A stretch of 64,000 bases of DNA from VXNF01 sp965116465. GTDB lineage: Bacteria; Actinomycetota; Acidimicrobiia; Acidimicrobiales; CATQHL01. The stretch is from the NCBI GenBank assembly GCA_965116465.1, contig OZ220687.1, positions 2,790,001-2,854,000 of the forward strand, read 5' to 3'. The position numbers and the translations under genes are program-made. Positions within the stretch are counted from its first letter, which is position 1. Every line of letters begins with the position of its first letter. This document shows, piece by piece, positions 52,811 through 60,960 of this stretch. The notes below the pieces were generated by a model that searched no databases, was not told the origin of the DNA, and worked only from the letters and a program-made list of their open reading frames with translations.

Positions 52811-53554
52811 ATGCCGCCATCTGCGGGGAACTCGGGGCAGCGCCCGCCCCTGATCGGGCTGCCGGGACGGCGGAAGACCGCGGGCGGCGTGGCGGGCATG
52901 CTGCCGATACTGGCCCATCTGGATTTGGAGTTCTATTTCCGGAACTACGCCCGGCGGGTGGCCGAAGCGGGTGGGCTGCCGGTGCTGCTGTCTCTCGAGA
53001 CCGATCCGGCTGAGGTCGTGAAGCGCCTCGACGGGATCGTGCTGCCGGGGGGCACCGACGTGGACCCCGCCCTGTACGGCGCCGAGCCCGCGCCCGATGC
53101 GCTGGACCCCGAGCCCGCCCGCGACGCGCACGAATTGGCGCTGCTCGACGCCGCCGCGGAGGCCGATGTGCCGGTACTGGCCATCTGCCGAGGATTGCAG
53201 GTGGTGAACGTCTGGCGGGGCGGGACGTTGAACCAGCACGTTCCGGAGCACGGGCTGTTCGACGAGCCCGCCGAGAAGCTCCAGCACGAGGTGACGTTCA
53301 TGCCGGGTTCGGTGCTGGCGGGGGTCTACGGCCCCTCGGTGATGGTCAACTCGCTGCACCACCAGACCGTGGACCGCGTCGGTGCCGGGCTGAAGGTCAC
53401 CGCCGAGGCGCCCGACGGCACCATCGAGGGCCTCGAGTGCGGCGACGCCCCGGTCGTGGCCGTCCAGTGGCACCCCGAACTGCTGCCCGAGCCCGACCCC
53501 ATCTTCGACTGGTTCATCGCCCGCACCGCCGGAGTCGGCAATGAACAGCGGTAG
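52811..53554 (+). CDS. Gamma-glutamyl-gamma-aminobutyrate hydrolase-like (peptidase C26)
   Basis: 247 residues of the class I glutamine-amidotransferase fold. Nucleophile Cys is in AICRGLQVVNV, the catalytic His-Glu in VQWHPE, and the oxyanion strand is IVLPGGTDVDP. PuuD-like enzymes release glutamate from gamma-glutamyl-GABA or related gamma-glutamyl compounds, the counterpart of the gamma-glutamyl ligase at 47673. The extra N-terminal 7 residues from GTG 52790 are not used. The 3' end overlaps the HigA-like gene by 14 nt. Confidence 0.87.
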   Translation: MPPSAGNSGQRPPLIGLPGRRKTAGGVAGMLPILAHLDLEFYFRNYARRVAEAGGLPVLLSLETDPAEVVKRLDGIVLPGGTDVDPALYGAEPAPDALDPEPARDAHELALLDAAAEADVPVLAICRGLQVVNVWRGGTLNQHVPEHGLFDEPAEKLQHEVTFMPGSVLAGVYGPSVMVNSLHHQTVDRVGAGLKVTAEAPDGTIEGLECGDAPVVAVQWHPELLPEPDPIFDWFIARTAGVGNEQR

Positions 53555-53855
53555 TGGCATGCAGCCTGTGCATCCCGGGGAGATCCTGGGCGAGGAACTT
53601 GATGAGCGCGGGCTGTCGGCCAGTGCGCTCGCGGCAGCTCTGGGTGTTCCGACCAATCGGGTGACGACGATTCTGAACGGCCAGCGCGGTGTCACGGCGG
53701 ACACCGCCCTTCGCCTGGCCCGCTACTTCGGCACAACGCCGCAACTCTGGCTGAATCTGCAGAAGACGTTCGAACTGCGTGTCGCGGAGATCCGATCCGG
53801 AAGCGAGATCGCGCGCCAAGTGCAGCCCGCCGAACCCATGCAGGCAACCGGATGA
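53541..53855 (+). CDS. higA: HigA-type Xre antitoxin without a visible HigB
   Basis: 104 residues. HigA hallmarks are VHPGEILGEELDERGLSASALA at the N-terminus, the helix-turn-helix VPTNRVTTILNGQRGVT, and YFGTTPQLWLNLQ. ATG 53541 has GGAG upstream; ATG 53559 is an alternative. A HigB RelE-like toxin would normally lie just upstream, but that position is taken by the C26 hydrolase, and the next gene is a DNA methylase. It may be a solitary repressor or controller of the restriction-modification genes. Confidence 0.85.
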   Translation: MNSGSGMQPVHPGEILGEELDERGLSASALAAALGVPTNRVTTILNGQRGVTADTALRLARYFGTTPQLWLNLQKTFELRVAEIRSGSEIARQVQPAEPMQATG

Positions 53856-53884
53856 CGAACACAGCCGGCGAGTAGCCATCAACC

Positions 53885-53928
53885 TGACACGGGTAGCCGC
53901 ATGTGCTGTCACAGGGGGCGTCTAGGTT
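53885..53928 (+). promoter_or_regulatory. Promoter and dyad ahead of the type II methylase
   Basis: A TAGGTT -10-like hexamer (53923-53928) is preceded by TGACA (53885-53889) and TGTCA (53907-53911), inverted 5-mers 17 nt apart. The pair could bind the HigA-like protein encoded just upstream. Short arms make this tentative. Confidence 0.3.
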
Positions 53929-54030
53929 CTGCGCAACCGCCACCGAGGTCCGATGCGCTGGGCTACGGACCCGGACGGCCGGCTTGTCGACATCGTCGAC
54001 CTGAGCCCCTCTCACCCTTGGAGATTGTCC

Positions 54031-55044
54031 ATGAGCGAGGATCGGAGTCAATCGGTCGGCCAACTTCTTCCGGTCGCAAAAGAGCGTGTTGGGGCGAAAC
54101 CCGAAACTAAGGTTCGGGACGTGGGTCGAAGCGAGCACACACGCCCGGTGCGCCTACCGCTGCGTGTCGCGGAGTCGCCGCCGGTCGGGCCGCACACGCG
54201 GCTGGATGCCGGTGTGGATGCTCCGCTGAGTTCGCTGATCGAGCCGGTGCTTGTGGCTGGAGATGCTGCCGAGGCCTTGAACATGTTGCCCCCCCGCAGT
54301 GTGCAGACGGTGGTGACGTCACCGCCGTACTGGTCGCTGCGGGACTATGAGATTGCAGAGCAGATCGGCTGCGACGACGGGCTCGCGGAGTACGTCAAGA
54401 GCATTGTGCGCACTTTCGATGCACTCCGCCGGGTTCTCGCTGATGACGGCACTGTATGGCTCAACGTCGGCGACAGCTACACGTCGGGGAACCGGAAGTA
54501 CCGCGCACCCGACCGAAAGAACCGAGCGCGCGCAATGTCGGTTCGCCCGCCCACTCCGGCAGGTCTGAAGCCGAAGGATCTGATCGGCGTGCCGTGGCGC
54601 TTGGCGTTCGCGCTGCAGGACGCGGGCTGGTGGGTGCGATCTGAGGTCATCTGGTACAAGCCGAATGCACATCCGGAGTCGGTGCGAGACCGCCCCACGA
54701 AATCGCACGAGACAGTGTTCCTGCTCTCGAAGAACCAGGACTACTACTACGACGTGGCTGCCATGAAGGGTCCGAACGGCAGGAGGCTCCGCACGATGTG
54801 GGATATCAATACCGAACCACGTCCACGCGACTCGGGTGGCGTTGACGACCATCCAGCGGTCATGCCGATGACCCTCGCGCGCCGCTGCATCCTGATCACC
54901 AGCCGCCCAGGCGAAGTGGTCTTGGACCCGTACGCAGGATCCGGTACGACATTGCTCGCAGCTCAGGAACTCGGGCGGAATTGGGTTGGCATTGAACTGA
55001 AACCCAAGTACGTGGACCTCATCGAACGACGGATCGCGCGGTGA
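54031..55044 (+). CDS. Type II DNA methyltransferase (SPPYW, beta-class)
   Basis: 337 residues from ATG 54031, with GGAG 7 nt upstream; ATG 53953 is in frame. The catalytic motif TSPPYW (Ser97) precedes the SAM motif DPYAGSGTTLLAAQ (Asp299), the beta-class order. SPPY is typical of N4-cytosine methylases such as those protecting blunt-cutter sites. The region between (GLKPKDLIGVPWRLAFALQDAGWWVR, KSHETVFLLSKNQDYYYD) matches this group. The stop overlaps the GTG of the next gene by 4 nt, so it is a modification enzyme paired with the putative endonuclease. Confidence 0.88.
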   Translation: MSEDRSQSVGQLLPVAKERVGAKPETKVRDVGRSEHTRPVRLPLRVAESPPVGPHTRLDAGVDAPLSSLIEPVLVAGDAAEALNMLPPRSVQTVVTSPPYWSLRDYEIAEQIGCDDGLAEYVKSIVRTFDALRRVLADDGTVWLNVGDSYTSGNRKYRAPDRKNRARAMSVRPPTPAGLKPKDLIGVPWRLAFALQDAGWWVRSEVIWYKPNAHPESVRDRPTKSHETVFLLSKNQDYYYDVAAMKGPNGRRLRTMWDINTEPRPRDSGGVDDHPAVMPMTLARRCILITSRPGEVVLDPYAGSGTTLLAAQELGRNWVGIELKPKYVDLIERRIAR

Positions 55045-55829
55045 CCACGAGTGCAGGCGACCCGGCAAGTCTCGCCGACCTGCAGGCCCGTATCGAGACA
55101 CTCTCACCGATGGGTGTCCGTTTCGTCGCCCGGCTGATCGAGTCGCTGTCGTCGCCGCCGCGAGCCGACGTAACCAGCACCTGGCTGACGGCCAATCCAG
55201 AGTGGGTCGAGTACTTCGGTTTGACGATCTCCGCGCACCACGGCGCGACCGTTGAACCTCTTGGCTTGACCGGCTTCGAGGTCGCGTTCCGCAATGCCTG
55301 CGAAGCAGTTGCGTGGACAGTTGACCAGCCGGGCTCAGCCACCCAGCGGTTCGTTGATACGACAGTACAGGTGGGTGAAGAGGTGCCACGGAAGCTGTCA
55401 CTCAAGTCGACCGCAGCACAGAGGTTGTCGGCCACGACCGCACACATCTCCAAGCTCACCGAAGCCGCCTGGATTCAGGACGTCAGATCGGCACGGGCGA
55501 GGCGAGACCGGACATTGGAACTGTTTCGGCAATATCGAGAAGCCGTGGACTCAGTCGTCATGCTACGCGCATTCCGTTCGGGGCCGGACGCCATGCCGCA
55601 AAAATACCAACTGCTGGAGATTCCAACGAAGATCTTCGCATCCCTCGAGGACGCGCCGCTCTCGGCATTCGCAGCCGACGGCCCGACCATCGACTGCGCC
55701 TACCGCGATGAGCCGATCGCAGCGCGTGTTGCCCTCGATCGATCCGATGCCAAGATCACCGTCAAACAGATCAAGCTCTCGGTCTGCACTCTCCACGCCG
55801 AATGGCACATGTCCAGACTTCACGCCTGA
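55041..55829 (+). CDS. Putative type II restriction endonuclease
   Basis: 262 residues from GTG 55041, coupled to the methylase (GTGA overlap). No family is named with certainty. The segment RFVDTTVQVGEEVPRKLSLKST (Asp106, Lys122) has a D-x15-SLK layout like the PD-(D/E)xK core of some blunt-cutting enzymes. ISKLTEAAWIQD follows. Length matches small type II enzymes such as SmaI (roughly 250 residues). Gene order methylase-endonuclease supports the assignment, but the recognition site is unknown. Confidence 0.6.
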   Translation: MTTSAGDPASLADLQARIETLSPMGVRFVARLIESLSSPPRADVTSTWLTANPEWVEYFGLTISAHHGATVEPLGLTGFEVAFRNACEAVAWTVDQPGSATQRFVDTTVQVGEEVPRKLSLKSTAAQRLSATTAHISKLTEAAWIQDVRSARARRDRTLELFRQYREAVDSVVMLRAFRSGPDAMPQKYQLLEIPTKIFASLEDAPLSAFAADGPTIDCAYRDEPIAARVALDRSDAKITVKQIKLSVCTLHAEWHMSRLHA

Positions 55830-56082
55830 ATTCGGCGCTTGAAGGGCGCCACGAGCGATCTCGTGCGAGTAGTAGAACACTTGCCGACGTGCTCCGAGGA
55901 ACCGATCAACTGGCGCTTCTCTGAGAACACGTACCGAACTGGCGCTACCACCAAGTCCTTCTCTCTCTGCCGTCCCGTGCAGCGAGTTATTCTACCGGCT
56001 CAAACAGTTGCGGAGCTTCCTTTCGGACGCCGCTGCAGGCGAGACTGGCGCGGCTAACGGGCCTACAGGACTAACTCGCTGT

Positions 56083-56718
56083 CTAGGCGAGGCCGAATTG
56101 GCGGTCGCCGGCGTCGCCGAGGCCCGGGACGATGAAGGCCACCTCGTTGAGGTGGCTGTCGACGGCGGCGGTGTAGATGTCGGCGTCGAATCCCTTGGCC
56201 CGGAACGCCTCGATGCCCTCGGGTGCGGCCAGCACGCACACCACCGTGATGGGCCCGGCGTTGGAGTCCGTCAGCAGGCTGCAGGTGTGGATGAGCGAGC
56301 CGCCGGTGGCGAGCATGGGGTCCAGCACCAGCACCGGGTGGCCCTCCAGGTCCTCGGGGACCGTGTTGACGTAGGCGTCGGGCAGCAGCGTCTCCTCGTT
56401 GCGCTTGGCGCCCACGAAGCCCACCCTGGCGTTCGGCAGCATCTGGAGGGTGGCGTCCAGCATCCCCAATCCGGCCCGCAGCACGGGCACCACCAGCGGC
56501 GGGTCGGTGATCTGAACACCCGTGGCGGGCGCCATCGGGGTGTCGATGTGCACGGTCACCGACGGCTGCGATCGCAGGGCCTCGTAGACGAGGAACGTGG
56601 ACAGTTCGGCCAGGTTGCGCCGGAACCCGGCCCGCTTGGTCTCGGTGCGGCGGAGGCGGGTCAGCCTTTCGGCCACGAGGGGATGGTCGACGATGGTGAC
56701 GTTCACGTCCCTCAGCAT
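56083..56718 (-). CDS. upp: Uracil phosphoribosyltransferase
   Basis: 211 residues, normal length. PRPP-binding motif VLDPMLATGGS at residues 131-141, PVLRAGLGMLD at 78-88 and the uracil-binding C-terminus FIVPGLGDAGDRQFG are all present. It makes UMP from uracil and PRPP. It is transcribed away from deoC, which starts 86 nt to the right, giving a divergent salvage pair. About 250 nt of apparently empty DNA separates it from the restriction system. Confidence 0.96.
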   Translation of the reverse strand: MLRDVNVTIVDHPLVAERLTRLRRTETKRAGFRRNLAELSTFLVYEALRSQPSVTVHIDTPMAPATGVQITDPPLVVPVLRAGLGMLDATLQMLPNARVGFVGAKRNEETLLPDAYVNTVPEDLEGHPVLVLDPMLATGGSLIHTCSLLTDSNAGPITVVCVLAAPEGIEAFRAKGFDADIYTAAVDSHLNEVAFIVPGLGDAGDRQFGLA

Positions 56719-56791
56719 GCCCCATGACAGCCAAGTCCGCGGGGCGCCGGCGCGGACCGGTCTCGACTGTCGGAATCGGGACCGCGGGCTC

Positions 56792-56797
56792 TAGGGT
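56792..56797 (+). promoter_or_regulatory. Leaderless-type -10 of deoC
   Basis: TAGGGT followed by 7 nt and GTG 56805. The geometry is the same as at 15930-15943. It supports GTG 56805 over ATG 56820. Confidence 0.45.
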
Positions 56798-56804
56798 CTG
56801 GCAC

Positions 56805-57770
56805 GTGAACACCGTGGCGATGCGGCCGGCGTCCGTGGAGGTCTCCGGGCGCGGCGGCGAGCACGGGGCGTTGCCTGAGCCGCTCGCGGGCCTGCCCGTC
56901 ACGCCCACCGACGCGGTCGGGCTGACCGAGCGGGCCGACGCCCTGGCCAAGCGGTCCATCAAGACCACGGCCAAGGGCGCCGCGCTCACGCTGGCGGTTC
57001 GCTGCATGGACCTCACCACCCTGGAAGGTGCCGACACCGGTGGCAGGGTGCTGTCGCTCTGCGCCAAGGCGCTGCGGCCCGAACCGGCCGATCCGGCCGT
57101 CCCGCCGGTGGCGGCGGTCTGCGTGTACCCGGAGCTGGTGAGCGTGGCCGCCGGTGCCCTGGCCGGCACACCGGTGCGTGTCGCCAGCGTGGCGGGTTCG
57201 TTCCCCGCAGGTCTCGGCCCGATCGGCGTGCGCCTGGATGAGATCGCCGACGCCGTCGCAGCCGGGGCCGACGAGATCGACATCGTGCTGAACCGCTCGG
57301 CGTTCCTGGCCGGGCGCTACCGGCAGGCTTTCGACGAGGTGGCGGCCTCGAAGGAGGCGGCGGGCCGCGCCCACCTGAAGGTCATCCTGGAGACCGGCGA
57401 GTTGGGGTCCTACGACGCCGTGCGCAGGGCGTCGATGCTCGCCATGGCCGCCGGGGCCGATTTCATCAAGACCTCCACCGGGAAGATCGGCACGTCGGCG
57501 ACCCTGCCCGTGGCGCTGTGCATGGCCGAGGCCATCCGGGAGTACGCCGACGCCGACGGCCGCGCCGTCGGCCTGAAGGTGGCCGGCGGGATCCGCACGG
57601 CCAAGCAATCCTGGCAGTACCTGGTGGTCATCGCTGAGACTCTCGGGCCGCAGTGGTTGCACCCCGACCTGTTCCGCATCGGCGCCTCGAGCCTGCTGAA
57701 CGACGTGCTGCTGCAAATCGACCGTCTGCGCAACGGCGGCTACCCGCGCCCGGACAAGACGGTGGTGTGA
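56805..57770 (+). CDS. deoC: Deoxyribose-phosphate aldolase
   Basis: 321 residues from GTG 56805. Class I aldolase with Schiff-base Lys in ADFIKTSTGKIG and the activating Lys in GLKVAGGIRT; EIDIVLNRSAFL and CVYPELV are also typical. It splits 2-deoxyribose-5-phosphate into glyceraldehyde-3-phosphate and acetaldehyde. The two aldehyde-dehydrogenase genes directly downstream (5-nt gap) would oxidise the acetaldehyde, an arrangement common in actinobacteria. The product fits with upp and the purine-salvage genes nearby. Confidence 0.95.
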   Translation: MNTVAMRPASVEVSGRGGEHGALPEPLAGLPVTPTDAVGLTERADALAKRSIKTTAKGAALTLAVRCMDLTTLEGADTGGRVLSLCAKALRPEPADPAVPPVAAVCVYPELVSVAAGALAGTPVRVASVAGSFPAGLGPIGVRLDEIADAVAAGADEIDIVLNRSAFLAGRYRQAFDEVAASKEAAGRAHLKVILETGELGSYDAVRRASMLAMAAGADFIKTSTGKIGTSATLPVALCMAEAIREYADADGRAVGLKVAGGIRTAKQSWQYLVVIAETLGPQWLHPDLFRIGASSLLNDVLLQIDRLRNGGYPRPDKTVV

Positions 57771-57774
57771 GGCG

Positions 57775-59316
57775 GTGAGCGACCCCGGCGACCACCTGCC
57801 CGCCTCGAGATCCGGCGGTACACCCGCCGAGGTGCCCGAGAGGATCGCGGCGGGTCCGCCCGACTTCGGTCCCGCCTCCTACGCCCCGGCGCCCGAGGGC
57901 ACCGACCTGGTGCATCTGGCCGACGACTACGGGTTGTTCATCGGCGGCGAGATGGTGTCCGCCCGCAGCGAGCAGCTGGCGCCGACTGTGAATCCCGCCA
58001 CCGGCGAGACGCTGGCCACGTTCTCCATCGGCGGCCCCGAGGACGTGGACCGGGCGGTGCTGGCGGCCCGCGAGGCCTACGAGTCGCACTGGCGGGACAC
58101 GCCGGGCAGCGTCCGTGCGCGCTACCTGTATCGCATCGCCCGGCTGCTGCAGGAGCGGTCCCGGGAGTTCGCCGTTCTGGAGACCCTCGACGGCGGCAAG
58201 CCCATCAAGGAGTCCCGCGACGTGGACATCCCGTTGGCGGCGGCCCACTTCTTCCACCACGCCGGCTGGGCCGACAAGCTGGACTACGCCTTCGCCGGCG
58301 CCACCGCGGGGTCGCTGGGCGTCGTGGGGCAGGTGATCTCCTGGAACTTCCCCCTGCTGATGGCCGCCTGGAAGCTGGCCCCCGCACTCGCGGCCGGCAA
58401 CACCGTCGTGTTGAAACCGGCCGAGACGACGCCGCTGACCGCCCTGCTGCTGACCGAGGTGCTGCAGGACGCCGACCTGCCGCCGGGCGTGGTCAACATC
58501 GTCACCGGCGACGGCTCCACCGGCGCCGCCGCCGTGGCCCACCCCGGCGTGGACAAGGTGGCCTTCACGGGGTCCACCGCGGTCGGCAAGGAGATCCAGC
58601 GCACCCTCGCCGGCAGCGGCCGGCGGGTCACCCTGGAACTCGGCGGCAAGGCGGCCAACATCATCTTCGAGGACGCGGCGCTGGATCAGGTCACCGAGGG
58701 CATCGTCGGCGGCATCTACTTCAACCAGGGACAGGTCTGCTGCGCCGGCTCGCGCCTGCTGGTGCAGGAGAGCGTGGCGGGTGTGGTGATCTCCAAGCTG
58801 CGCCGTCGCATGGACACGCTGCTGGTCGGCGACCCGCTGGACAAGAACACCGACATCGGGGCGATCAACTCGGCTGCGCAGCTGCAAAGGATCAGCGAAC
58901 TCGTGGAGTCGGGCGTCCAGGAGGGCGCCGAGCTGTACCAGCCGTCGTGTGTCCTGCCGGAGCGGGGCTGGTTCTTCCCGCCGACGCTCTTCTGCGATGT
59001 GTCCCCGTCGCACCGGATCGCCCGGGAGGAGATCTTCGGCCCGGTGCTGTCGGTGTTGACGTTCCGCACCGCGGAGGAGGCCGTCGAGAAGGCGAACAAC
59101 ACCCCTTACGGCCTCTCGGCGGGCATCTGGACCGAGAAGGGCTCGCGCATCCTGTGGATGGCGGAGCGGATGCAGGCCGGCGTGGTGTGGGCCAACACGT
59201 TCAACCGCTTCGACCCCGCCAGCCCGTTCGGCGGCTACCGGGAGAGCGGCTTCGGCCGCGAGGGGGGCCGCCAGGGACTGCTGCCCTACCTGGAACTGCA
59301 GGGGCCGGATCGATGA
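57775..59316 (+). CDS. Aldehyde dehydrogenase, full-length
   Basis: 513 residues from GTG 57775. NAD-binding GSTAVGKEI, general-base Glu in TLELGGKAANI, catalytic Cys322 in FNQGQVCCAGSR and the C-terminal EEIFGPVLSVLTF and SPFGGYRESGFGREGG are all intact. It oxidises an aldehyde to the acid, likely acetaldehyde released by DeoC. Its stop overlaps the start of a shorter ALDH-like gene (ATGA), so the two are probably made together as one complex. Confidence 0.93.
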   Translation: MSDPGDHLPASRSGGTPAEVPERIAAGPPDFGPASYAPAPEGTDLVHLADDYGLFIGGEMVSARSEQLAPTVNPATGETLATFSIGGPEDVDRAVLAAREAYESHWRDTPGSVRARYLYRIARLLQERSREFAVLETLDGGKPIKESRDVDIPLAAAHFFHHAGWADKLDYAFAGATAGSLGVVGQVISWNFPLLMAAWKLAPALAAGNTVVLKPAETTPLTALLLTEVLQDADLPPGVVNIVTGDGSTGAAAVAHPGVDKVAFTGSTAVGKEIQRTLAGSGRRVTLELGGKAANIIFEDAALDQVTEGIVGGIYFNQGQVCCAGSRLLVQESVAGVVISKLRRRMDTLLVGDPLDKNTDIGAINSAAQLQRISELVESGVQEGAELYQPSCVLPERGWFFPPTLFCDVSPSHRIAREEIFGPVLSVLTFRTAEEAVEKANNTPYGLSAGIWTEKGSRILWMAERMQAGVVWANTFNRFDPASPFGGYRESGFGREGGRQGLLPYLELQGPDR

Positions 59317-60215
59317 GCGCCGCCGGCAACTTGGGCGTCCCCAAGACCTACAAGATGTACGTGGGCGGGGCGTTCGTGCGCTCGGAGTCCGGCCGCTCCT
59401 ACCCGGCGCGCTCGGCGGGCGGCGACCTGCTCGCCCACGCCGTGGCCGGGTCGCGCAAGGACGTGCGCGACGCCGTGCGGGTGGCGCGGGGCGCGCAGTC
59501 GGCCTGGGCGGCCCGCACCGCCTACAACCGGGGTCAGATCCTGTACCGGGTGGCGGAGGTCATGGACAGCCGCCGCGCCGAACTGGTCGGCGAGTTGGCC
59601 CGCGCCTCCGCCGGCGGGGAGGCGGCCGGCGATCCCGCCGTCGAAGTGGACGTGGCCACCGAGCGCTGGGTCTGGTACGCGGGCTGGTGCGACAAGTACC
59701 CGCAGGTGCTGGGCGGGGCGAACCCCGTGGCCGGGCCGTACTTCAACTTCACCGTCCCCGAGCCCATGGGGGTGGTGGGTCTGGCGGCACCCGATGAGGC
59801 GCCGCTGTTGGGGATCGTGTCGCGCCTTGCACCGGCCCTGGTGCCCGGCAACACCGCCGTGGTGCTGGCCGGCGAGCATCACCCGCTGGTGGCGGTCACT
59901 CTGGCGGAGATCCTGGCCACCAGTGACGTGCCCGCAGGTGTGGTGAACATCCTGACCGGGCACCGGGCGCCGCTGGTGCGGGCGCTGGCCGGACACGGCG
60001 ACGTCGACTGCATCGACCTGACCGGCTGCGATCCGGCGGGTGCCGCCGGCGCCGACCTTGCGGTCGAGGCCGAGCGGCTGGCGGCGGGGACCGTGACCCG
60101 GGTGGTGCACGCCGCTGCAGGCGAGCGCCGCTGGCTGGAGGCGTCGGCGCAGAGCCCGTACGCCATCTCCGCCTTCTGCGAGTACAAGACGGTGTGGCAC
60201 CCCAAGGGCCGCTGA
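59313..60215 (+). CDS. Truncated aldehyde dehydrogenase-like partner protein
   Basis: 300 residues resembling only the NAD-binding half of ALDH: KMYVGGAFVRSESGRSYP, FNFTVPEPMGVVGLAAPDEAPLLG, PALVPGNTAVVLAGEHHPL and VPAGVVNILTGHR. The sequence ends where the catalytic Cys domain would begin, and no GQxC block is present, so it should be inactive alone. Full plus truncated partners together (513 + 300) match the layout of ALDH16 proteins, in which both are fused. The gene is coupled to the active ALDH by an ATGA overlap. Confidence 0.85.
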   Translation: MSAAGNLGVPKTYKMYVGGAFVRSESGRSYPARSAGGDLLAHAVAGSRKDVRDAVRVARGAQSAWAARTAYNRGQILYRVAEVMDSRRAELVGELARASAGGEAAGDPAVEVDVATERWVWYAGWCDKYPQVLGGANPVAGPYFNFTVPEPMGVVGLAAPDEAPLLGIVSRLAPALVPGNTAVVLAGEHHPLVAVTLAEILATSDVPAGVVNILTGHRAPLVRALAGHGDVDCIDLTGCDPAGAAGADLAVEAERLAAGTVTRVVHAAAGERRWLEASAQSPYAISAFCEYKTVWHPKGR

Positions 60216-60273
60216 GCCGTCCCGTGCGCACGACGACACCGGTCGGCGCGGCCTGCCCCGAGGCGTCCGGGCG

Positions 60274-60960
60274 ATGAGCAACGGCGGGCAGTTCGTGCTC
60301 GGCGTCGACCTCGACGGCGTGTGCGGCGACTACATCGGCTCGTTCCGGCGGATCACGGCCGAGAGGTTGGGCGTCCCCGCCGAGTCGCTGACGCGGGACG
60401 TCTCCTGGGGATGCAGGGAGTGGGGGATCCGGACCCCCGAGGAGTTCGACGAGCTGCACCGCCACGCCGTGTTGGAACGCCACATGCTGCGTCACATGGA
60501 CCTGATCCCGGGCGCGGCCGAGGCGCTGTGGCGGCTGTCCGACGCCGGGGTCTGGATCCGCATCGTGACCCACCGGCTCTACGTCAACTGGGGCCATGCC
60601 GTGACCGCCGGCGATACCGCCGAATGGCTCGACACGGCCAGGATCCCCTACCGCGACCTCTGCTTCATCGCCGCCAAGTCGTCGGTGAACGCCGACGCCT
60701 TCGTGGACGATGCCCCCCATCAGATCGAGGACCTGCGCGCCGCGGGCCAGACCGCCATCGTGTTCGACCAGCCCTACAACCGCCATCTGCCGGAGCCCCG
60801 GGCCGCCGACTGGGGCGAGGTCGAGGAGCTGGTGCGCGACCTCGTGGTGGAGCGCACGGGCAGCTTCCCGATGCAGCTCCCCGGCATCGATCCCGGAGCC
60901 GACCGCCTCGCCCGCCGCCTCTACCGCCATCCGAGTGGGGCCGGCACCGATGATGGCTGA
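60274..60960 (+). CDS. HAD-superfamily 5'-nucleotidase-like phosphatase
   Basis: 228 residues. HAD motif I is LGVDLDGVCGDY (nucleophile Asp12 and acid Asp14), motif II lies in IRIVTHRL, and motif III/IV in SSVNADAFVDDAPHQIEDL. This resembles the NT5C deoxyribonucleotidase group, which would yield deoxynucleosides feeding DeoC; the substrate is inferred from context only. The end overlaps the dehydrogenase start by 11 nt. Confidence 0.82.
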   Translation: MSNGGQFVLGVDLDGVCGDYIGSFRRITAERLGVPAESLTRDVSWGCREWGIRTPEEFDELHRHAVLERHMLRHMDLIPGAAEALWRLSDAGVWIRIVTHRLYVNWGHAVTAGDTAEWLDTARIPYRDLCFIAAKSSVNADAFVDDAPHQIEDLRAAGQTAIVFDQPYNRHLPEPRAADWGEVEELVRDLVVERTGSFPMQLPGIDPGADRLARRLYRHPSGAGTDDG

